Positions 1 through 12,800 of a stretch of 30,514 nucleotides of DNA are shown one piece after another. The DNA lies in NCBI GenBank assembly GCA_964200185.2, contig CAXNAD020000090.1, forward strand, positions 1 through 30,514, in the 5' to 3' direction. The first letter of the stretch is position 1. Each line of letters opens with the position of its first letter. The position numbers and the translations under genes are program-made. The notes beneath the pieces are model-generated. The model had not been told where the DNA came from. It saw only the letters and a program-made list of their open reading frames with translations, and made no database searches. This DNA is from Choristocarpus tenellus KU-1152 (lineage: Eukaryota > Phaeophyceae).

Positions 1-444
1 GGGGGGTTGGGGGGGTGGACAGAAAGGAATTTGGATATGGATATGGATGAGTACATGGATACTGTAAATGGTGCAAAGCACTCGATTACTTCCAGCATCT
101 TTACAATCAAGTATTCATCAGATCAAACTGCAATCTGTTGTCTATCTCATACAACAAAAGGGGTTGCTTGGGACCTCTCATGTATCTTGAGAGTCAATGA
201 TTGTAAGGGTTGGAGTATTGCAGTTTGCATACCTCTTTTGTAATGATAGTCTTGACATGAACATGCAACAATAATAGTAATAGTAATAAAATCATAATGA
301 CTGTTTCTCAACAGCATTACAATCAATGCAGAAATCAAACCATGGCACTGGAATCACTGCAAAGCAAGGTGATTGCAAACAAGACACACTAAAAAAGACA
401 CCACTCCTACTATTCCTTGAGTAGGAGAGTATAACTATTCTCAC
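1..444 (-). other. Partial intron at the left edge
   Basis: Follows exon 55 in the transcript. I searched the minus strand for the next, expected HECT-type exon and found none; the short open frames here resemble nothing. The first 15 bases are G-rich. Confidence 0.55.
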
Positions 445-820
445 CTGCGCCAGGTCAAGGTATGGCAATGCATCCCTCAGCTTCTGATTGAGAAGTTGCA
501 GCAACTTGAACCGTGCTGCAATTTGTGTTAACCCTTCTTCCCCTGATGTGGCACTCTGCACAGTACCTTCCCCACCTTCACCCTCACTCCCTTTAACTTC
601 CTCAACTCCATCAGGTGGTTCCCCATAAGAACTCAATTCCCCTCTAGTCTGCTCGACCTCCTCTGGGGCTAAAGTCTGTGCACCCCTCCCTCTGTTAACC
701 AGCTCTTTAAGCAGAGGCAAGCGTACAAGCTCATCCTCACCAGGCTCCATGTCCTCCCATGAACATCGAAGCAGTCTTTGTGCATTAAAGCCTTTTCTCT
801 CTACATAAGAATTCACATAT
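445..820 (-). CDS. Exon 55: segment resembling the region before HECT
   Basis: 376 nt, phase 2 to 0. YVNSYVERKGFNAQRLLRCS, an acidic linker (GVEEVKGSEGEGGEGTVQSA), then ARFKLLQLLNQKLRDALPYL and DLAQ. The last part resembles, from memory, the helix that directly precedes the HECT domain in giant HERC-type ligases ('RF-x-LL-x-x-x-N-x-x-L-x-x-x-LP-x-x-DL'). If so, HECT exons continue below base 1. Acceptor CTACCCAG, donor GCGCAG/GTGAGA. Confidence 0.82.
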
Positions 821-3800
821 CTGGGTAGGGAGGTAAATGATAGTAGACTTTCACTTGTCAGTCGTTCAAATCATGTGGGTTACATGGTCTCTAGAGTATC
901 AGGATGATCAATACCAAGTATGAGATGACAAGGTTTAGGATTGATACCAGTAACACCACAAAACCATTTTCAATATCAATATCAATATTAATGGAAGGAT
1001 GATGGATGAGACAATAGTCACCAATTTAGAATTCAAGGACAACAGTGTGAACCAGCCATTGATATTCTCAACTGTATTACCTTTCAAATATAGACAGCTG
1101 GATAGATGATCAGGAAATTTCTTAGAAAACCTTAGCAGATAATTCCCACAAACCTAATTCAAGAAAACAAGTGACTCCTCATCTGATCCAGCATAGCTGT
1201 TAACATACATGGTCTATCTCGTAAATAGCGACAACGATGACAATTTTCACAAATATTCACAACAGTGAGTATGTGATAACCATATGAATTGACTTCAAAT
1301 AACTAGATCAAAATAAATATACTATCTAGCCTACGGTTTTGTTCAATAACCTCTTACTAACATAAAGTGTGTTTTTGAAATCAAAACACACACAACTGCA
1401 AGTTACAAATTTAAAAATCAACCACAAAATTGTGAAAACACCTCACCTGACCAGATCCAGGTCATGTTGGATGGTAGCCCCTCCATAGAGCTTGGTGAAT
1501 TCCTCAAACTTTGGCTTGAACTCCTTGAGCACAGAGAGAGATTCTAATGGATATGTGGGTAATACCATACACCCCCAACCCTTGCGTGCTATCGTTGGAG
1601 CTGTTGGTGGATCAACTGTGGTGTCCCATGAACAACCACCAACCAGTTCTGCTGTGACACCTGTACAACAAGAACAATTAGGAGTCAAGACAGTCAAAGG
1701 GGTAACACAGTGTATGTGTGTGACTCCAGCACATGGTACCTTGTCTTCTAAGGTGGTTCTATATTGCAATAATCTTGGGTTATATTCTATTATTTGTGAT
1801 CCTTCACAACTAGTGCTACTTCTCTTAGACAAAAAAAAGGCATGTACCACGCAATTAATTAGTAATATTAACAATAGTATGTCACTGTCTTTTTTTCTCC
1901 TACTTAGAAAATAAATGGCACGGCCACTTTGCCCACCTTCATTGAGGCCCCTATTCCTCTGTCGCTCCTGAGTGCTGGATCCCTCTGCTGGAGCCATAAA
2001 TGGGAAATTCACTAAAAGACCATCACTGCCCCTGTCAGGCAGGGTCTATGCAAGCACGACAAAGGAGACATTGGTCACACACAAGAGTGTGCCATAAACA
2101 GGTTTTGGTGTTGGTAACATTAACTGAGTTAATATGACTTGCCCTTAACCTTACCCTTGCCAACTCTGGAGGCGACTGCAGGTGATGAATGCAAGTGGAT
2201 AGGGAACACAGTGCAATACACAAGTACATGCTAAAATTCAACATTCATCACTCTGTTTTCAATATCAATATATCCAACAATGACACATAACTTGTGTGTT
2301 CCAAATGTAGTGGTACATGTAAGGAGGAGGTTTATGTTGTGAGAATATACCTTCCTCCCACTGGCGATTTCGGACACACTTAGGGCACGTGACCAGAGTC
2401 TGAAGTCATGGATGTGACCAGTCATTGTTTCATTTGTTGGCAAGTACCTGCCCAGCTGGAATATACCCTCTTCCAAAACCATGCGAGGACCTGGAAAAGG
2501 CAACCAAGGTATGTTGCATGTTAAGGCTTAAAGAGTCATTTCTACTGAGCAGCATACTATTATACTTGATGCTTGAAGGCAAATGTCTACAAAAAAACTG
2601 ATACACTCTGGGAAACCACTCAGACACACCCAAATTCAATTGCTTTCAAGACACGTTACCAGTTCCCATCCAAGTCTTCTCAGTTACAGTTACATCAAGA
2701 ATATGATCAATGTCAGTGTCAACGCCTGCAACTTTGTTCAATGTTGGATCAATTATGTGCTTGGTTTTCTGCACATGCAACACATCCATATTCAGTGAGC
2801 ACCAAATGGCTAATCAGTACAAGCAGATAAATTACACAAGAAAGCACGCTACCACCTTGAAAGATGGCTGATGCCACCTCACGCCCATCAATGACCAGCC
2901 TTGCCATATTGCTAACCATAACCAAGGCCAAGTGAGTCCATTGGTTGGGAATAATCATCCCTCCACTGAAACTCAGGCCAGGAACACCCAGTGTGGTTGT
3001 ATCCATGTGTATTTGAACCAATGCCCCTGAAGAATCTTCACAGATGTCATGGAGTTCACGGGTGTGTGGGAGAGGTCAATGGACATGATGTCATGTGAGA
3101 GACAGTAATTTGTTTGTCATGTTCTATACCACTGTAATGATGGGGTGAGTATTGTGTGACCAAACAGTATGTGATCCAAATACGTCAAGTTCCATCATCA
3201 AACATGAGACGTTCCACTTGCTCCCTTCCCATTTCCAATTGAGCATGTGATGTCTGAACAAGAAGCACTGATGTAGGCAGGGAAATGTATTCATGTATTC
3301 ATGTAGTATTGTTGTAGGAAGAAGGATGTATAATTACTTCAACTTGAGGTCTGATCAGAAATTCCTTGTAATAGGCAGAGGACAAATTTCGCACCACCAA
3401 CGAGGGCTAGCATGCAGAATGCTTAAACCCACATGAATGACAAACATCCTGGGACATATTTTTCTTGCATGAGGTAAACAACATACAATCTTTCAACCTC
3501 ACCTGGCATTAAAAAGGCGATCACACATATCTGGAGTAGTCCTGCCATCACCCCTCTACTCAAGATGGGCTGTCTCCGAGCTTCTATTGGCATCCTATCA
3601 ACCTGTACATAGCAAATACCATTGAGCACCATTGGGAGCAAATATTGGCGTAAGCATCATTCTCGCTGCCTCATTGTAAGAGGTACTCCTTAAAAATTTT
3701 AATTCATAAAGTAAATAAACACAACAATATGCCCAACTACAATATGTCTACCAACAATGTCAAACAACAATGCGACTACCAACAATATATCTAACAACAA

Positions 3801-6800
3801 TATTTCAAACAATATGACACAGTGTAAAAACAAAATTCCTAAACCTCCAAGCTTCCAATACTCACCTCCAATCGGACCCACATCTCAATGGTGAAGTCAC
3901 CATTAAATCCACCAAGCACAATTGGCAATTCACCATCCATAGGAGGCACAGTGGGCGATTGGACCAGTACATGCCCTCCATTACACAGCCTCAACCCACC
4001 ATTCCAGATACCTGTACTTTGCTGCCGGAGCAGTGTTGGAGAGGCAGGTTCCACTGACAGAAAAGATCAATTCAAGGGTGAGGGGTAGGTCAGAGAGTCA
4101 AGCGTGGCAGCAATGCATCATATGGAAGAAAAATTTGAAGTGTTAAAAATGACCCCATTTGATCTCCTTCATCTATACTTCTGATAAGGCTATTATGCGG
4201 CTCTTTGATCCTTCATCTTACAGTCTTATGTTTCACCACCTAAAGGGTTTTGCCAACCATTACATATTAAACAGAGAGCCCTGATCTGCACTAGTAACAC
4301 TCAACATGTCAAGATCTTCTCATGATCCCAATGATTCCTTGTAATGCCCCACAATCAACATGTTGTAAATCTCTATGACGCATAAACTAGTATCTATGTC
4401 TGCCTGCCTGTCTGTCTGCCTCTGTCTGAATATATGTATGACAATGGCAACAAAAACGGAAAAACATAATGCAATGGTGAGAACACACCTGTAATGGTGA
4501 GAGTGTCTCCATAGACCAGAACAGACTTGGTAGATTTGTCACCTTCCCCCACCACCAACAGATCATAGGCACCCTCGTAGTCCCACCTGATGATAGGAGA
4601 GATAATATCAAAGTTCAAGAAAGAGATGATCAAAGATTTAATAATATCAAAGTTCAACAAGAAAAAGAAAGTGTTAAGCGTCAGTAGCAAAGGAGTGTCC
4701 CCCAAAACAGATACCATACCATAAAGTACAACAACATATCACACCACACGCTATGGCTATTAATAGCTTAACATGTACTAACTACTAATAATACCAATGT
4801 ACCTGGAGCACTTTAAAATGCACGGAGTTGTGGTGTTTGTAGCATCAACTCTAGTTCAACACTGCTTAAAACTTCTTTGTCCTTCCTCTTATCTAATTTG
4901 AAAACAATACAAATTACATTGCATACTTTAGACAAAGGCAACAATACCATACCCCTTCCCAATTCTCCCCTAAGCCCCATACGTAAGCATGCTGTGAGGT
5001 AATAAGTATATGAATAAAATACTTCAGTGTGAGAGACAGTAGTAGGAAGTGGACCTAACTAAGTGTGACTAACAATGTCTCACTTATAAAGGTCCGCTTT
5101 ATTGGTCTCCTCCCAGTGCACCTTGATGCCTGCACGTGGCTTGCCCTTCCACGCCTTAATCTGTTGGTTGGGCATCCAAGTCACCCACATAAAAAGATGC
5201 ATGTGTAAGAAAGTCAATGCAAGACATGTAACAGAAGATAAAACAACTGCATCTACTGTCAACTGTTCCTGTGACTCAATGAGATAAATTTCCTGCGAAA
5301 GAAAGGTAGCACAAAAGTGTATGCACATACTATTGTTACTATATTAGAGTACTGTACAGAGTACTTCAAAAGTGATAACTAAAAGGTTTGTTCGGAGTAC
5401 CACCTGAAAGACATATTTTGACAGTATCCACATCATTTACAAAAAAATCCAATGCTTCCTTCCATCAGAAACAAATAAATCATACAAGTAAGTTATAAAG
5501 TGATCAACAGGTAAGATACACATCTCAACAGAACCTCTTACAGATGAAATACAGACAATTAGACAGGTCTACTCTTTCATCCCCCTCAATAACCTTCCTT
5601 TCACTCACCTCCACCACTACACCATAACCCCCTGGCCCCCCATCTTTATCCCCCCAGTCCCAGCTTGGGCCTCGCACAACCCTGTCCCCTATGGACAGCC
5701 CCATGGAACTAGTGGCAGCACAAGGTGGATCCGTCCCGCCCTCAAGTCCCACCAGAATCCTTCCCTGGAGAACAGAGCGTAGTTGAGCCAGGGGCAGAGG
5801 GTAATGGACAGGTGAGATTTGTGTAAGACTAAGGACTAAGAAGGACTTGGTTCTATTGTTGTGTCTATTGCACTCTAGTCATGCAGTGGAACTACTTGGA
5901 AGAATATCCCACCAAGATAGATAAACCTGTTCAAGGGTGGTATTTTGCTGCAAATGTTACTTCAATGTCAAACTACTATGGGGGCATTAAATATTCCATA
6001 CAGTACAAAAATATATAAATACATGCCATGTACCTCATGGTCTGGTTCACTCCCCCTGATGTGAATGCTATCCTTATGACCTATGAAGGTCTGCTTATCA
6101 AAGCATACCTGTGCAAAAGAGGGCATTGAGTGCAGTTGCAAGAGGGGCGTGGCAGGTACATTAGCACTTCGCTGGGTTCACAGCATACTATTCGACCGTC
6201 AATCCATTTTATCCTGTATTGTGGTGTCTTGGCACTTTCAGTACAAACAAAACAGGAAACATGACCAAAACACCTTTGTTTTTCAGTCATCTTCGGATTG
6301 CCATGACCTTCATCTTACCTCCAAAGAAGAGGCCCCTGGTATAGTTACCGACCTCTCACAGCGCAAAGTGCCCAGAGGGTGCCACTCAATGATTTGTGAC
6401 ATTTGCTGTTGGCACTGTCACCAAATGTAGCCCGTCATGAACATTCAATCAACATTCAATCAACACGCAAGGAGATAAGGTAAGAGGGTTAAGGTAAGAG
6501 GGCTAAGGTACACCAATCACTCATCACACTAACTTACACAAATTATACAACTCTATCTAGCATGCAAACAAGAACTACACCAACAGTAACACATTAAGTG
6601 GAAACAACATTCACAAGTTCTTTAAAGTCCAATTTTGAGGCACACCTCACCCACAAGCGAAATATATGTAACCTTACTTGTTATCTTACCCCTTTTTCAG
6701 GTTTGTTAAAAGGTGTGTTTGCAGCTGTCGTCTGCTTATGCAATACAATGCAGGAAACTCTGCTGCAGGATAAGGTTGGCAGAGGCTATCACTGGCATCT

Positions 6801-9800
6801 ACCAACAAGAGTACCTAAATGCTACCATCTAAATTGTACTTAGTAGTACAGTGGGACACCCCCCTCCCAGATACTTTGACCCAACACTATATCGCCAATA
6901 TCAAGAATCACAATGGGCTTGGGCTAACCTGTGGCAGGAACTCTGTGGCCAATAAGGTAAGTGGCACTTCCCTTTTCCCAAGCGCTGTTAGCAGCTCCAG
7001 GCTTTGCTTGACATTCTCAAACCACCCTGTACTCCTGTTCCCACTCATGGCTGCTCCAGCATTGCCTCTCGTGGGGCGAGGAGCTACCAACTCCACTTCA
7101 TCCCCCGTTTCAGCCAGTATCACCAATGGGTGCAAGGTAGTCTTACCGGTCCAGTTGAATAAATCCTTGACGACAACAGATGCTTCTGACCCATATGGTC
7201 CCAATGCCAGCCCAACCACTGCCTGATGAGTACCAAGAATCGCAGGTCTTAGTTCATGCACACGATTAGGACACTTGTATATCACACTCTTTTACGACTC
7301 AATAAATGCTGGTTTGTGCTCTTGGATAAAGTAGTAAGAGTGGTACCAGAGTGGTTCAAATGACAGAAAAACTAATACTAAACACTTACAAAACAAATTC
7401 TAACCAACCTGGTTCCTGTACAAAACTATTGTCCTTTGGAATGTGTCCACCACCACAGAGATAATGTCACCAGTTCGGAACTTAGGTCCAAAACACGCAG
7501 GACTAGATCCCTTCACCTGAAATAATTATGCATTGGGGCATGCCAGATATCAAGGCATCAGAGGATAAGCTGAGGAAGAGGTAAGAGGGGAATTCGGTCC
7601 TTGACAATCAACAACATAGATGTTCTATTCAAAAAAGTCATTCCACAAATCAAAGAGAAGGAAAAAAATGTAACATTTCATATGCAGATGTAATGCTCGT
7701 GACTATTCCACCTACTTGGGCTGACATAGATCGTCCATGTACCTGCAGACTTTGCATGCTATTCCATGTCATCCACCATCCAGCCTCACCAGGCCTCTCT
7801 TGGCCCTCAATGACAGCCCCTATACCCACTGCCATAGGAGTGCGTGAAGAGATTGCCCTCACATAAATATCCCATCTGTAACAGGATGTGCACATGTTGA
7901 AAGCTCTTTAAAAACAGGCGACATTGATAGTAATAATGTAACTACTGATGTCAGTGGTGTTTTGGTCCGTAAGTTGGACAGCAAAATGAAATGTTTGATA
8001 TCTACATCTCCAGATTGGTTCAATTTAGCGATCATCTGGATTACCCAATACTCAATGATTGTATTATTCTATGGATACTCTACCAACTCCTGTGATAGGC
8101 AGTTATGTGGGCCTAATCACCTAATCGTATTCATGATGCAAGCAATTCCGTTGTACTCATCCTACATAGCGTACAAAAGGAGGACATTTAGTTGTACACA
8201 ACAAAAACAAGACCTATACAATAAACCTTTCACTTTTCACTTTCCACTCTTCTCTTCCCCCACCACTTTACATCAAGACCACATGTAAGGAACACAAATC
8301 AACAGGAAAGGCTCTTTGAGGTCTGTCACTATGGTTGCAATACTTCTGACTGGATCAGATGGTTGTTTTCTACTCTCAACCTGTACAAACAATACCTCCA
8401 ACAGGACAGAGTTGGATTTGCTGCTATTGTTCTTGAGTCAAGAATCATCAACTAACCACCCTAGATGAGTCAGGACAAGTACCCTGTGCTCCAACTAATG
8501 AAAAAATTGAAGTAGGAGTAATATTTTGAGTACAAGTATTCATATTTTTTGAAGTACAACACATGACACTAAAATATGTGCAAACATTATCATACGTTCT
8601 GACTGTACCAACAGCATGCCTAGCGAAGTATTTTGAAAGGGTCTGTACGTCATGCCTTTTCTATCTCAGTCAAAATCAACAATGTGTTCAAAACATCCTA
8701 ACACACTTCAACACTTTCTTTATCGATTCCCAGTTCCATTCTACACTTAACACTCTCTTCATGACATGCAGCTTGCCCCACCTCACCTCACAATCCCAGC
8801 CCATATGTCATAACCAGGGTTGGCAATGACCATGGTTGGGTCATCTGAACGATCAATACCTGCCTTCCTCAGACCCCGACGTCCTTTGATAGACTCAAGG
8901 CACTTTCCTTGAGGCAATTGTGCTGTTTCTGGCCACTTTGGTTTACCCTGCTCATCTTCCGAAGAAGGTGCACGCATTGGGTTGAATGTCCCCTTAGGAC
9001 CTGAGAAGAGCATTGACAGGAGTTGTACGGCATAAAACAGTGTGATTAGTGCAATGATTCACACATCAACAAGTTTGTATCAACTAAAAACTTCGAAGTA
9101 TCATTGACTGAGGACATTAACGACATGGACTACACAAAAGCACACTCACATTGCTGCTTGTAGGTTAGCACAAAAAATGTATGGAGAAATTTGAAAAAAC
9201 AAAAGCCAAAGAATGTAGTGATACTTTCATCTGAGTGGAGTTGAAAGCTCAAATAACTCAAAGGACACACCTGAAGTAGACCATGTATATATTGTACAAG
9301 ATTATGTGTCCACTAAACAAGTGCTAAGGACCAAAACTCAAAATGACACCACACCACAGGGTTGAATACCTTGGATACCCTCAATACTCTTCCTGCCAGT
9401 CCTGTCGACCCTCTTCAAGCACTGATCAGCCACCACAAACGCCTGAGCAGTAATAACAAATGTGTCCATCATTCATCATTCGACATTCAATACACAGTTT
9501 ACACGAAGTTCGTCAATATGGACAGATTAGACTATTGCACTTGTCGCTGTAGTAAACAGACACCAGAAAAGGGCCAAACATGACTCTTACAAAAAAATGT
9601 GACTGCCTTGGTTAAGGCATTAATCAACAAAACCCCTTCTGAAAGAAAACAAACTTCACACAGAAGTCACATTCTTGCGCACATATTTCATGTTTGAACA
9701 CACTATTGTAGCTTATCAGCACCACATCCACCCTCCCCCTTTGCCTCATCACTTAAGACTACAATGCCAATCCAATTATGTTATGGTATGGACAGAGAGT

Positions 9801-12800
9801 ATCTAACGTGTTTGATCTCACACTATCGCAAACACAAAATCGCAGGCAGATGTAACCCATCACTTCTTGATCTATTCAACATATAGGAAATAAAACACAC
9901 GAAGCCCTTCCAGGTAATGCAACTATCACACACCCTAAAACTGATATTGCCTATTCATCTCCCAGAAAACACCCCAACCTAACCCTCTGCCATGGACTAC
10001 ATAAAATAATCAAAGTACAAGCACCATAAAATCTTGCCTGCACAAGGGCTTGCAGCAGTGGACTTCTGGCAGAGACCCCCCTGGCCTCTTCCTCCTTGGC
10101 CTGCTTGACAGTCAATTCATTGATGGTCATTACGAGGTCCTTCACTTCTGTCAGAATGCCACCGCTATTGGAAGCACCCTTGGGTGACAAGGACGACCTT
10201 CCAAACTCCAGGGATTGTTCCTGATTGCGGGATTATGTGCTTAGGTTAGTGAGATACATGTAAGATGATAGTAACAGGTGTACTATGCACTGGTGATTGA
10301 TAAGTGTTCTGGTGTTCTCCAATAAGGTTATCATCACTGCAGGTCTCCACATATACAAATACAAGATATATCAGGAGGAAGAAAACATTGATGAGCTATG
10401 CAACAAAATTGTTACCTTGATGAAGTAGGGGATGTGCCTGGTCACTCAAAACATTGGGGCACATTTGAACCATAGAACGGTGGAGCAAAATGACATCGAA
10501 ACTGACACAGCTGACACAGCTGACACAGCTGCATGTGAAAGACATAACCAATTCTTATAGCACAAGGAAGTGTGTTTGAGAGTTACTTCATAAAACAAGC
10601 ATCTAGTATCTCCATTGCTCTATAATACTACAGTGAGTTTTTATTAATAAGATTGATTGAGATCTAGAACATTCCTGAAGAGCAACAGCACATGCCAACC
10701 TTTTGTTTTCAGTATACAAACATGTATACAATAACACCATCAACAACAGAAACACTCACTGAAAACAGGTGATATGTCTCACCTTGCTCTTCCCAATGTC
10801 CTGAAGAATGGCAGTCAAGAGATGCACCACCCAAATCTTATCCTCCTTCCGTGCAGATTCCAAATAACTGATCACCGTGAAGTGCCACACATACAACATA
10901 CATCATCACTATGTCAGGAAACTTCCCATAGAAATAGAAATTCAAGATGGAAAGGTGAGATCACCAACTCTCCTGTCCTTGTAGATAAGTTACAGTACAC
11001 ATTTTTTTGTTCAGTGAAGCAGTGCACTACATGATCTTGGAAATTTGTCAGGAAAAATACTTGTCTACTCTCAATGATATACGTGATACTTGATGCCTTG
11101 CCCTGCAAAGTGTAGATATTGTCCCAACACAATGCTGGAAGATGCTGGAAGCAAGAGGTATGAGGTAAGGAACCATTTGGTAATCCAGTAAAATGATGCA
11201 TTGCAGCAATCTGACCTACATTTGAACAAAAGCATGCATATCCAGAAAAAGAGTGGCAAATTACAAGAAAAACCAATAGTGAAGCACACTTCATGTGGAC
11301 AGGTATGTGTCAAATGTCACAAACACTTGCTTCTACTAGTGTTCCGACACAAGACACTACTGCTGCAGATGAACTGATAGAAACTAGGTGAAACATTCAC
11401 CTTCTGAGGGTTTGCATTGTAGAGAGGCGATGGAGGGTTGCAACTATGCGCGGATCAGTCTCCTTGGCAAGTGTCTCCATTATCCAGCAGGCGAGCTCTG
11501 TTTCAGGATGACCAACCTCTTTGGTTTGGGCTTTGAGCTCTTGTACATCTTCTGCCGATGGTTCCTAATCAGCAAACAATGGTACATTTGTACAATAGCA
11601 TTCAGCGAGTGATTACTGTGTTGTTGAGAGCTATGGCTTAGACTTACAAAGCAGTCACAAAGAGAAGATGTATCATGCAAAGATATGGTATCATTAGCAG
11701 TCACCTATAAGAGGCAACACAATCCAATGGAACTGACAAGTATGACATATGCACAGTGCAAGGGTAAAAATGAAGTACGATCACCTCTAAACTTGGTTAC
11801 AAACCATTATTCCTAATATTACGTCCCTAATATTATTGCATTGACTCATGTTTTCTTCCTCATTTTGCCACAAATCAATCAATATAACAAAGTCCCACTT
11901 TGAGACAACCAGAAAAAAGGAAAGTCAGGCAATAGGGTGTGCCAAGATCAAAATAGCCAGGCATGTCTTGAAGTGGATAGATACCTCATACCAAGGGGGG
12001 TCAGAACTCTCTTGATGACTTGTGAAGCAATATTTAGTGGAATACACATTTGTGCATGCTAATCCACTCACTATGATTTTCTTTTGACTTTTATTAGTCA
12101 TTACACACCCCAATTCCACCTTATGACATGTTAAGATCTCACAGTTCAACTGTATGCCTAGGGAAGACTTTCCACATGAAGGTGAATTGGCAAAAAGGTG
12201 AGTGAATTGAGGGTGACAAGGTTACCCTCAAGTCGGATCTCAACTGCACCATACCATTATTACTACTATTACTACTATTACTACTATTACAACATATCAT
12301 ACAGCAAAGGAAACAAGACACACACTTCAGTTCACACACAGAGTTTACCCTCATCTTTCCTGTGAAAGATATCTGACCTGCATGATACCATAAGCGTAAA
12401 GCTTGGCTCCCCAGAAACTGTTAGATTGATCCGAGTGGAAGTGCACAATGAAGCTATCCGCCTGTAGGTGTAGGTCAATAACAAGCATGTACCACATCAT
12501 CAATGAGCAAGGAGCCTTTTCTCACTAAAAAACACAACACCAAAGAGAAAAATAAATAAAAGTGTCCTATGCAGACCATGCCCCAACACAACAGTCTTTA
12601 ATTCTCTTGACTGCACGAGTTCGCCAGCTAACTGTCGGAAATGCATGCTGCTGAAACATGCCATCACATGTTAGCTGTGGTAATCAAGTGTATCGCAATA
12701 GTTCCCCATTTCAGGTGTGACTTCCTGTACCTGGGCCTACTGAGAGAAGTGATAAGGAATGAGAGGTGCTCAATAAACAATTATGCCTCACCAAGACCTC

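Noticed and set aside
1492-1914. Plus-strand frame of 140 codons
   Set aside because: Antisense to exon 54 and its intron; composition follows the complementary exon.
6083-6430. Plus-strand frame of 115 codons
   Set aside because: Overlaps the minus-strand CUB-like exons 43 and 44 and lacks recognisable motifs.
7962-8288. Plus-strand frame of 108 codons
   Set aside because: Lies in an intron opposite the gene, with no motif and no conserved pattern.
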